Shown here: positions 1 to 8,981 of the stretch, one piece after another
Position numbering within the stretch: the stretch's first letter is position 1
Layout of the letters: every line of letters starts with the position of its first letter
Assembly: GCA_012184525.1 (NCBI GenBank)
Contig: WOFQ01000138.1
Span: 1-29,141, forward strand
From: Xenoacremonium recifei
Taxonomy: Eukaryota; Ascomycota; Sordariomycetes; Hypocreales; Nectriaceae
Direction: 5' to 3'
DNA: 29,141 bases
The notes under the pieces: generated by a model
The model's input: the letters and a program-made list of their open reading frames with translations, nothing else
Told to the model about the DNA's origin: nothing
Database searches by the model: none
Position numbers and translations under genes: made by a program

Positions 1-8
1 GTTTTTTC

Positions 9-38
9 CCCAACTAAGGGACGGAGCCCTTAGTTGGG
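9..38. repeat. 12-bp perfect inverted repeat (hairpin)
   Basis: CCCAACTAAGGG at 9-20 is repeated as its exact reverse complement at 27-38, with a 6-nt spacer (ACGGAG). It lies at the very edge of the window beside a T-run. It could be the end of a DNA transposon or MITE, or a simple hairpin. No transposase is visible here, so the element type is not assigned. Confidence 0.7.
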
Positions 39-379
39 CTGTGTGGTTGACCCACCCGAGACCAACGGGTAGGAATAATTATTTATCATTATGTATTCCG
101 GCTGGTCCGTCGGAAGCTTGAGGGGCGGCCTTGGCATCCGTTATCATTGCTATCAATCCCCATTCCCCTAGCGTTGATAACAAAATTTGGACGAACCTAC
201 GGAGTACTTGTATGTACTTAGCTTGTTGACTGGGTACGGAGTTTGCAGATCGTTCGGTCATGGATCCGTCCTGGTTTCTGCTTTCGTTAGCGCTAGGCTC
301 CCCGTACATAAAGACTAAGCATAATACTAATTGTTCTCTGAACAGTCGCCTCAATGTTGAAAGGATTGTCGGGGTCATC

Positions 380-1619
380 ATGGCGCTTGCTAACATCTTA
401 AGTATCCGCGACCTTGAGAAGGCGGCCAGGTTGAATATGAGCCAGACCTATTGGGGTATGCGTCCTATTCTTAGGAGATATTATTAGACTGATACTTTGA
501 TAGAATACTTTAATGACGGTTCGGAAGACGGTCTTGCTCTGGCTGAAAATCAGAAAGCCTTCCAGAATTATAAAATCAGGCCCCGCGTTCTCAGGAACGT
601 CTCTAATATCGACACATCAAAACAAGTTTTTGACTTCCAAACAACATATCCAATTGCAGTTGCTCCATCAGCAATGCATTGTATGGTTCATCCCGAAGGC
701 GAGTTAGCAACTGCGAGAGCAGCTGCCCAAATGGCAGTGGGCTATTGTGTGTCAACCTTGTCAACAACGTCGTTGGAATTAATCAAGAACGCAGGCGATA
801 AAGTGGGTGACAATGCATATATGCTCCAGCTCTACATCTATGACAACCGAGATGCAACAGAGGCTTTAGTCAAGCGAGCAGAGGCAGCCGGGTATAAAGC
901 AATTCTCTTGACGGTAGACACCCCGGTCCTGGGAATCCGTCATAATTTGATCCGAAACAAGTTCAGACTAGCTCCTCATTTGTCTCTGCCTAACCATGAG
1001 GAAGGAATGTTGCCAAGTACCGACCCGCGTCTGGAAACCAGGGCAAACCCATCGGGCCACTCTTCTCATGGTTTGTAAAACTGCTCTGGACGACAGTTCG
1101 AAAAGGCGAAACTAACAGAACCTAGCTTGAATGACTTGGGAGGAGACGTTGCCATGGCTACGATCAATTACGAATATGGAAATCTGGCTGAAAGGTGTCA
1201 CAACTGCGGAAGATATTGGCCTTATAATCAATTCTCCTGCACGGGTAACAGGGATTATTGTGTCAAATTATGGTGGACGGCAACTCGAATCAGCTCTAGC
1301 AACTCTGGACTCTCTGCCTGAATGTGTCGAAGCCGCGCGAAAGTCGCCAAGACCATTCCAGGTTTCGGTGGATGGAGGTATCCAAAAAGGAAGCGACGTT
1401 TTCAAAGCTTTGGCTCTGGGGGCTGACGGGGTGATGATTGGGAGAGTTCCTCTCTGGGGGCTAGCAGTGGGTGGCGAAGAAGGTGTCTTTAAAGCATTGG
1501 ATATTCTGACCTCCGAGCTACGTTATACAATGGCTTTAGCAGGATATGAAAATATTTCAGATATTTGCAAGTCAGCTCTAGCAAAAAAGGAAAACAGCAA
1601 TTATATACCTCTATCATAA
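380..1619 (+). pseudogene. FMN-dependent 2-hydroxyacid oxidase/dehydrogenase (L-lactate dehydrogenase / glycolate oxidase family), decayed
   Basis: This family oxidises L-2-hydroxy acids to 2-oxo acids with FMN. The first exon (380-455) starts MALANILSIRDLEK. A 48-nt intron (456-503, GTATGC...GATAG) removes an apparent TAG and restores the family motif YWEYFNDG. Conserved blocks follow: IAVAPSAMH, MLQLYIYDN, LLTVDTP, then WLKG (FMN-site Lys), SNYGGRQLE, VDGGIQKGSDVFKALALGADG and WGLAVGGEEGV, giving roughly full family length. Three faults are seen. There is an in-frame TAA at 1076-1078; the frame stays open after it through EPSLND, so I read it as a lost Gln rather than an intron. There is a +1 frameshift near 1136, just before WEETLPWL. 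The catalytic-base His of the SNHGGRQL motif is Tyr (codon 1269-1271, CAT->TAT). Alternatively GTTTGT at 1064 could start an intron, but its acceptors still leave a stop or frame break. Confidence 0.85.
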
Positions 1620-2164
1620 TTAGCTTATTAGACGGCGAGAATCGGCTGTTAGGGCTACGCATAAATTGCATTCAACTATATAAAGCCGAGGCACTGAACC
1701 CATTATCACACTCCCTTAGAATAGCCTCAGCTAGTCAATGAAACATGGTTACTACAAGCTACTTGTACATTACCAGACGTAACACTAATCAACGCTTAGA
1801 TCACACGCTTATCCTTTTGCCTAACAAGGAACCCTTCGATCTGTCGAACCTACCTTATAGTTAAGAAAGCTAGATCGTTATAATAAGAGTGGATGAGCTG
1901 CTAAAGGATCATAGGGGACATGTAGCTTAGTTATAGGGTCAATAAAGCGAGGGGTCTCAAAATGACTGTATTAATCTCTGATCCCCTACCTATCTTTAGG
2001 TGTCTGTTGGCTCTCATATATAAACCTCCTGAAACTCAATGCTCATCTCCCGTGGCTTTGCCACGACATCGCTCTTCCTTCGTGTTATGACAGTCTGAGT
2101 CATGACAGGTACTCTCCCGACTCTTCTTTGATCCCCTCCCCAGTAATTGAGTTTAACTAAAATC
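1620..2164. other. Convergent intergenic region, no gene seen
   Basis: This is the space between two 3' ends. It holds a small hairpin (CGTGGC-TTT-GCCACG, 2051-2065) that could sit in a 3' UTR. I see no coding signal or RNA gene. Confidence 0.6.
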
Positions 2165-3977
2165 TTAGTAAACATAACGGAAGCTCACGAGCTCACGGTC
2201 TGTCTTGTCAATCAGATTCAGAAGGCCCCCATGTAGTTCTTCCGCAGGCCGAGTCCCAGCAGCCTTATCACGACGCTTGTTCTCCCACATGAGGTAAGCT
2301 CTCAAAGTCAGCACAAAGATTATGGACGCATACCAGCATCCAATCATGACATAAAACCCAGTGTGATAGCTTGGTGCCTCGCGAGCGAAGAAGAGCTGGG
2401 GACCAACAATGTTTCCAATGCAGGAACCCATAAATGACTAAATTTCCGGGTCAGTTCATATAATCATGCCGACTTCTGTCAAAAGTGGTCTCACTGTAGC
2501 ATTGATGATGGACTTGCGGGTGAACCCAGCTACGTTGGAAGCGACGAGTGTAAGTATCAAGGGAAACGTCCCGGCAAAAGCTCCCATTAAGCAGTAACCA
2601 AAGAATCGCATCCAAATCCGGTCGCTGGAAACTTTCTCAACCATCACAGCGCCAACGATGGATATCGCGCACAGAAGACTAAACCACAAGGTTCGAGTGT
2701 TGGGGATGTACGTCGACCCCACCACGCCCATGACAACGAAGAGGCCCATGAAGACAGTGGCAATCATCTGAACAAGCAACATATCCAGAGTAGAGAAGCC
2801 CAGGCCGGATACAATGAGACCTGAGAACCAATGCATTGCAGATTAGTTCTGTGCCTGAACAGCCATCTTTCAGTTTTTGAGTTAGTGGACTCACAGTGGA
2901 GACACCTCCATTCTGTACGGAGATCGACAAGTGCATAAGAAAGATAAGCCAGTTCAGAGGATCTGTCAAAGTGTCAAGAGCCTGGTTCATCTTGAAGAAG
3001 TTATTCTTGATGCCAGTTTTGTTGCCAGCAACTTGCTTAATAGCCTTCTTTCTGTCTTCTGTGGACAAGAACCTAGCATGCATCGGTGAATCGGGGAGAA
3101 GCCAGAGAACTGCTGCGGCCCATAAGAGAGTTAGACCGCCGAAAACAAGAAATCCAGTCTGCTCTTGTAGATTAGTATTGATAGAAACTTTCCACTCGGT
3201 CAGAAATGGCACCTACGCGCCAAGGGGAGAAGCTTGTAATGTGTCCCATTGCGTAAAAGATAAGAGGCCCAATCAAACCAGCAGCAATAAGACCGAGATA
3301 CCAGGCTCCGTGGCGTAGTGCTTGCTCCTCACGCTTGTACCAGGTTGCTGTTATCATGCTGAACCCAAGGGCCACGGCGGCTTCTACGACGCCGAGAAAG
3401 AAGCGCGTAACCTGCAATCCTGCAGCATTTTTCACCCCAGCTGTAGCCATCACAATAGCGGCCCATCCCAACCTGCATAGCTGTGGGTGAGATGATGAAG
3501 GGTGTTTCGAAAGGAAGCTAGGACATACACCGACGCAGCGAGGAACTTCCCAAGTGGAAGCCTCACCATCAGATATCCAACAGGCCAGCACGCCACTAGA
3601 TATCCTAGATTGAACATACTTCCGGCCCATGAGTAGTCTTTCCCCGTCAGATGAAGATCAGTTCGTAGTCCGAGGATGGCAGACATGGCCATGGTCTGCT
3701 TATCGAGCTGTTATAGACAATAGGAGAAGACGAGGACGGGCAAAAGACTATACCGGAAAAAAGATTTTTTAGTCAATTGTCATCTACGATGCGGTGCTAG
3801 GAACCCGAGAGAGCCATATCATAAATCAATCTTGCGAAGTATACGACGATCTTCATCGGGATCGAGTTGGCCCTGCAGTTCGCTAATATCGCTAACCTCT
3901 CTAACCACTACATCGGCTTTCTGTAAAGAGATCTGATCTTTGGAAATACCGTTTTCGATATCTCTTTGGTCGGCCAT
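2165..3977 (-). pseudogene. MFS transporter, allantoate permease (Dal5-like, anion:cation symporter) family, decayed
   Basis: A membrane importer family for small organic anions such as allantoate, ureidosuccinate and vitamins. The start at 3977 gives a hydrophilic N-terminus ending LDPDEDRRILRKIDL, typical before TM1. Later conserved pieces are LPVLVFSYCL, LDKQTMAMSAILGLRTDLHL, YSWAGSMFNLGYL, RFFLGVVEA, TATWYKREEQALRHG, LLPDSPMHARFLS, LTDPLNWLIF and IGNIVGPQLFFAREAPSYHTG. Phase-compatible introns are 3473-3528, 3159-3216, 2821-2905 (or from 2894) and 2438-2494. Faults: a TGA at 3819-3821 exactly where the first donor should be (CG|GTATGG would give the observed TGATATGG by two transitions), and a TAA at 3711-3713 in the expected LQQLDK motif. 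The acceptor for the intron near 2828 is also weak. It is divergent from the M20 gene. Confidence 0.85.
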
Positions 3978-4528
3978 GATGCTTGTCGGCTGAAATCCAG
4001 CGATTGCCTGGATAAAATGTCTCCAGGTGGTCGGGAGATAGCTGTATGCATTTCATCTGAATACTGGGAGCTGTTCGTCATACATATATATATTAGCGGC
4101 ATACCATTGAAAATTGTATTGTTCTCTGCTTACTCCACATCGTGATATGGTCTGGCTACCCAGTCTTGCCAGTTCAGGTAATTGCCTACATGAGATAAAA
4201 TCAGCAAGATTGCCCCAGTAGTACTTCGTAGTCGTCCCTTTCGTCCACCAAGATAAGAGATAGCCGAGCATGAAAGGCCGCAACTAGTTCCCTTTAGTAA
4301 AGAATAATAAGGTGAAATGATAGTTGACGAACGCTATCGTAGTATGTGGGGACTATGGAGTACTCCGCTTTCCATTCAGTGATAGCCGGTGCCTTGACTC
4401 GATGTTGCTTTTCGTAGCGATGTCAATGGTCTATAGATAGGAGGCCTGGGCCTGGGAGTCGAGACAGCCCCTATAATGCTACTGCATCTAGAAACTGTAT
4501 ACTAGTGTTTGAAGTGCATATTGTAGCC
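3978..4528. promoter_or_regulatory. Divergent intergenic region (MFS / M20), no gene seen
   Basis: About 550 bp separate the start codons of the transporter (-) and the amidohydrolase (+), so both promoters should lie here. A 76-codon minus frame crosses it but resembles nothing and has no family features. I did not find the CGG-N7-CCG element seen upstream of other cluster genes. Confidence 0.4.
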
Positions 4529-5312
4529 ATGACTACCTTACTGCGCCGGAAGCTTTTGGACCAAGCTCGAAAGGTGACCTGCGCCGAAGTCGATCGCCTT
4601 CATGACGAGATCTAGCAGGTATCGCTCGACATACACTCTCACCCAGAGCTCAACTACCAAGAGGTACGTGCGCATGACACCATTTGTTCGCTTCTCGAGA
4701 GTAAAGGATTTACTGTCACGCGGCAAGCGTACGGCATTGCTACCTCCTTCGAAGCTGAGGTCGGAGAGGGGACTCGAATAATTGTCTTCTGCGCCGAGTA
4801 TGATGCTCTTCCTGGGATAGGTCACGGATGCGGCCACAATCTCATCGCGCTATCAGCCATGACGGCTTTCGTGGCTCTCGCAAAAGCCATCATTTCACTC
4901 GGACTTGCAGGCCGAGTCCGCATTCTGGGTACTCCCGCCGAAGAGGGGGGTGGTGGCAAAATCAAGCTCATCGATGCTGGTGCCTTTGCCGACCAGGGCA
5001 TTGTTGCTGCCATTATGTCCCATCCTGTGGGTGAAATGGACGACAGCTGTGGTTCGAGTCAATGCTTAGGAGTGGCTGGCCCGCACTTCACATCGGCTCG
5101 TAAACTCGGAATTCATTTTCACGGGAAGCCCACCCATGCAGGGGCGAGTCCCTGGCAAGGGCGGAATGCCTTAGACGCTGCCGTATCCGCTTACTCTGCC
5201 ATTTCAATGATGAGACAGCAAACCAAACCAGACGACCGCATACATGGCATCATCACAGATGGCGGCCAAGCGCCCAACATCATTCCCGCCAAAGCAAGTG
5301 GCTATGTGATCT
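4529..5312 (+). pseudogene. M20-family amidohydrolase/peptidase (PM20D2-like), 3'-truncated and with a nonsense codon
   Basis: M20 enzymes are zinc hydrolases that split N-acyl amino acids or dipeptides. The ATG at 4529 is followed by one uninterrupted frame to 5440 apart from a TAG at 4613-4615. That TAG stands where the family has a Trp or similar residue (DEI-stop-QVSLDIHSHPEL), so TGG->TAG is likely. Visible motifs: LDIHSHPELNYQE, VFCAEYDALPGIGHGCGHNL (metal ligands Asp and His), GTPAEEGGGGK (catalytic and metal Glu), FHGKPTHAGASPWQGRNALD (dimerisation/lid domain) and GGQAPNIIPAKASGYV. Homology stops near 5300-5312, about 130-150 residues before the usual end. Beyond this the frame (to 5440) is antisense to the arylsulfotransferase gene, so the true 3' end is missing. 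Confidence 0.85.
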
Positions 5313-6411
5313 GTATAGTTCAATTGGACGATGCGGGCGCGAGAGTGAGGATGAAGACGGTCGACGCCACCTGTCCGCTGTCGGTCGGATCGGGCAGAAT
5401 TGTCGAAAAAAAAAATGATTTCGACCATTCCATCCTCTGAACGGTTCAAGAAGCGTGCGTTGTGCTGGTATCCGAAGTCAAAACCGTCAAGTAAAGAGAA
5501 TGTGGACTTCTCGTTGACACCACCAAGCTGCCAAATCAGGGAGCCATCCGACCTATTGATCTTGTACAAAGCGCTCATGTGTCTACCGGATACAAGGTAA
5601 TTGCCTTGATCGTCCTTGTCAACACTGTTGATATGGAAATAATCCCAAGCATCACTAGCGTTGACTCCAGTAAAAGCGCGCCCAGAACGAAGCGGGATAA
5701 CGCTGTCTATTCTTGTTGTTAATTCTGAGGTAAACTAGAGGCAACGGATTGTGGAAGCGCGTAAGGGGATTAGACTTACGGGCTGGGGAAGCAAAATCGA
5801 GCGTATGACCCTCAAAAATCAGTTCCCCCGTAGCAATGTCAAATTCCTGAAAGATACTATCGGCAATCCAGCTCTCTTTATCTGTGCCACCGTATGGTGA
5901 AAGATCAATTACAGTGGGCTGATATATCTCCACTAGGGCGGATTCTTCATTGACAACTTTGAACTCATGAATCGAGATCAGACGATGGTTCAAACTTTCC
6001 ACCAACTCAACGGGTTTGTAGTGGTCATCTAGAAGAAGCGGTGTTCCGTAGCCGTGACCGTGGAAGGGGTCTAAATAACCTTGGTACGCTTGCAGGACGG
6101 GCTTGCCTTGGTATCTGACGACCTGAAAATTTCCAACCCAACCTGCGAAGTAGCCCAAGCTAGACCAAACAAGGTCGCCCTCGTTGGTGAAGATGTATGC
6201 ACCTGCTTGCTCAGGACCAGCCCGCACGCCATCAAAGCCCGGGTAGGGTCCGACGAAGAGGTAGCCTGGGGAAATATCTTCGGCTGCAGGAATAGTAATA
6301 TTGAGCTTAGGAGGGGCTAGGTCAGGCCGGGAGACATATTGCCAATCTGCCTGAACCAAAGAATGGAGGAGAGCCAAAAAAAACGGCAAGTCTTCCCAAT
6401 GGAAGACCCAT
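5300..6411 (-). pseudogene. Fungal arylsulfotransferase (Arylsulfotran_2-like), 3'-truncated, frameshifted start
   Basis: Members of this family are thought to move sulfuryl groups between phenolic acceptors and are usually secreted. The main exon (from about 6389 to 5780) shows SPGYLFVGPYPGFDG, GDLVWSSLGYFAGWVGNFQV, YQGYLDPFHGHGYG and SLNHRLISIHEF. A 73-nt intron (5707-5779, GTAAGT...AATAG) joins it to a second exon reading SDAWDYFHINSVDKDDQGNY, SGRHMSALYKINRSDGSLIW, LGG, FGYQHNARFL and FFFDNSA. Homology fades near 5300-5320, about 200 residues short of the family's usual end, where it meets the M20 gene. The only suitable ATG (6411) is one base out of frame. The run of eight T at 6376-6383 would restore a hydrophobic secretion signal if it were seven. 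There is no in-frame stop in the part that remains. Confidence 0.8.
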
Positions 6412-6869
6412 TATTGTTTAAATAGGGGGCGCTTCGTCCAGACAGGAAAGAATGAATAGTTCTCATGCGGTTCCCTCACTGATTTGTTTTGGTATGTTTG
6501 TGAATAGATGACTATTATACAAAAGGCCCGAGCCACTGATTGTAAAGAAGATCATTGAGCTGGACAAATGTTTACAAGTGTTCCAAATTGATGACGGAAC
6601 TGATCCCGGCGGAGAGAGCCGGTAGTGGATCCACCAGCTCCGACTGGAGAACACTCCGACCGGCTCATCCGACGGCTTCATCCGGCTGTACTCCGTACTT
6701 TCTCTGGTTTACCAACAATCTTTTCACTGCTTTGATACAGCGAGGGCACTGTAGTTACATCTCTCCCATATGTAAGTAACATAAGCTGAACATGTTCGGA
6801 ACCCTGCTCGCGATTTCATGACGCAGCTGCCTCAGCTTGTCCTATCGGAACCCCTCATTCGAGACAGCC
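6412..6869. promoter_or_regulatory. Divergent promoter region (arylsulfotransferase / arylsulfatase)
   Basis: About 460 bp separate the two start codons. It is rich in CGG/CCG triplets at 6600-6700: a perfect CCGGC-N5-GCCGG repeat at 6606-6620 (a CGG-N7-CCG pair), followed by CGG-N5-CCG and CGG-N6-CCG pairs around 6660-6685. Such spaced triplets are typical Zn2Cys6 regulator sites. No convincing coding frame is present. Confidence 0.5.
6606..6620. promoter_or_regulatory. Candidate Zn2Cys6 site, CGG-N7-CCG
   Basis: CCGGC at 6606-6610 and GCCGG at 6616-6620 form a perfect dyad; the CGG/CCG spacing is 7, the same as in the two identical elements at 11612 and 15708. Confidence 0.4.
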
Positions 6870-8763
6870 ATGAGATGCGGACAAGCTTTCAGCTTCGGAC
6901 TTGCGATCTTCCTATAGGCACTTGACATTGGTTCTGGCCTGGGAATTGAGCACAATCTCGCCGAGGATACCCAAAAAATATTCAGACGCCCTCCTCCCCT
7001 GGATGGGCTGGTGGAATTCCCTCACCAACCTTTCAAATCGGATATCGATAAGCTAAACGCTCGACCGAACATAGTGCTCATCCTGACAGATGACCAAGAT
7101 GCCACCATGAACTCTATAGAGTACATGCCAAGATTACAGGAGCACATGGCTAAGAAGGGCACGCATTATACGAATCACTTTATAACCACGGCCATCTGCT
7201 GCCCGTCGCGAGTGTCGCTGTGGACTGGTAAACAACCGCATAACACCAATGTAACAGATGTTGATCCTCCGTATGGTATGGTGCCCCAAGGCAGTCCCCT
7301 AAGTGAAGCCAATCGCTTTATACTTCCTGACTCAACGAAGAATGACCGATTCTGACGAGAGAATAGGCGGCTTCCCCAAGTTCATTTCTCAGGGTCTTAA
7401 TAAAGCGTACCTGCCCGTTTGGCTTCAGACAGCTGGATACTCAACGTTTTATACGGGCAAAGTGTTTAATTCCCACACTATTTATAATTATGACAAACCT
7501 CACTTGGCTGGATGGACAGGAAGTAATTTCCTTCTCGATCCAGGCACCTATTCGTATCTCTACCCCATCTACCAAAAGAATCGCGAAGCGCCTACCCAAT
7601 ACAGAGGACGGCATATGACGGAGCTAATTCAAAAGCATATTACAGAGCTTCTTGACGAAGCCCTAAACTCGAACAAACCATTCTTCATGACTATTGCACC
7701 AATCGCTCCTCACTCCAACATCGACGCGAATAAGGGTGGGACACCACTCATGACAGAGCCGATTCCTCTTTCCAGGCACCAACATCTGTTTCCCGAGGCC
7801 CAGATACCCAGATCAGAAAACTTCAACCCAAATGTATCTACTGGGGTCAGCTGGATTGCGGACCTACCCCGACTGGGTATTTCGACTGTCGATTATCTGG
7901 ACAATTTCTATCGTCAGCGGCTCCGGGCCTTACAGGGCATTGATGAACTTATCGAGCAGGTCATAGTCAAACTATCTGACGCAAACCTGCTGGATAACAT
8001 ATACATTATCTTCACTTCTGACAACGGCTTTCATTTGGGGCATCACAGATTACCTCCCGGGAAGGAATGCGGGTTTGAAGAAGATATTCGGGTGCCGTTG
8101 TATATCCGGGGTCCTAATATCAAGGAAGATCACGTCGAGAAAGCTGTAACTGCATATATTGATCTCGCACCGACGATATTCCAGATCGTGGGGATGGACC
8201 TTCGCGAAGACTTTGACGGGGTGCCTATCCCTCTTAACGCACCTTCGGAACGGCAAGACAAGCGAGAGCATGTCGCGGTTGAGTACTGGGGCACTGCATT
8301 GGCTGAGGGCCAAACCGGAGGCTTCGGTAAGTTTCATTACTTATGTCAGATGTACGACAAGCTGACTTGAAACCAAGATGGCAAAGACAAATACGTCATG
8401 CAGAATAATACATATAAAGCTATCTGCATCAAAGGAAGAGCCTATTATCTCTACTATTCTGTTTGGTGCAATAACGAGCATGAGCTCTACGACATTCAAG
8501 TAAGAACTTTTGGAGATATTACGCCGAATATTTTATTTCGAAGGAAGGCTAATATTTTAACGTGAACTCAATAGGAGGACCCATATCCGATGCGGAATTT
8601 ATACCCCTTAAATAAAGACTTCCTAAGAACCCGACCCGAGCCGTTTCTTGGTTCAACCTTAGAAGGCGTTATTGCTAGGCTTGATGCCCTCATGATGGTG
8701 ATGAAATCCTGCAAAGGCAAATCATGCCATCAGCCTTGGCGTACATTATATCCCGAAGGCTAA
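6870..8763 (+). pseudogene. Secreted arylsulfatase (type I sulfatase), one nonsense codon in the signal peptide
   Basis: Sulfatases hydrolyse sulfate esters using a formylglycine made from Cys. The ATG at 6870 opens a hydrophobic leader (MRCGQAFSFGLAIFL) followed at once by TAG (6915-6917), and then an open frame into the mature enzyme. Motifs: NIVLILTDDQD (metal-binding Asp pair), CCPSRVSLWTGK (sulfatase signature, first Cys modified), VWLQTAGYSTFYTGKVFN, APIAPHSN, FTSDNGFHLGHHRLPPGK and EEDIRVPLYIRGP. Introns 7276-7366, 8327-8377 (AAG acceptor) and 8500-8574 all keep phase, giving 558 residues, close to fungal arylsulfatases. The only defect is the signal-peptide stop (CAG or TGG ->TAG). 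A downstream non-AUG or internal start would make a cytosolic protein without a leader. It is paired head to head with the arylsulfotransferase. Confidence 0.88.
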
Positions 8764-8981
8764 GTCACGACGCTGGAGGATGCTCTTCAACCACGTTTCG
8801 ATGATTTTTACTATAATCAGCCCCGTGTCTCATTCTTAAAGTGCGAACTGGGTTATATAATATCGTCTGAAGGACCACAGACCGGATATCAATATCGGAA
8901 TGGGCTCGGTTAGTCACATTGGACTTAAAAGTACAGACTAAAGTAATTATTTCCTTATTACGCAGACTAGCCTGGCTAATG

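Noticed and set aside
456..503. TAG at 485-487 as a nonsense mutation in the FMN oxidase
   Set aside because: It lies in a canonical 48-nt intron whose removal gives the exact family motif YWEYFNDG.
2096..2102. TGAGTCA (AP-1/Yap-like) site
   Set aside because: It lies between two convergent 3' ends, so a promoter role is unlikely; a 7-mer is expected by chance.
3714..3752. Intron GTATAG...AACAG just before LDKQTM in the MFS gene
   Set aside because: The segment translates as LLPVLVFSYCL, a good match to TM1 of the family, so it is more likely coding with a CAA->TAA stop.
4053..4283. 76-codon minus-strand frame upstream of the MFS gene
   Set aside because: No motif, no splice context and no coding bias that I can see; it lies in the expected promoter region.
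5313..5440. Continuation of the M20 protein to the TGA at 5438
   Set aside because: The residues after about 5312 do not match the family and are antisense to recognisable arylsulfotransferase codons.
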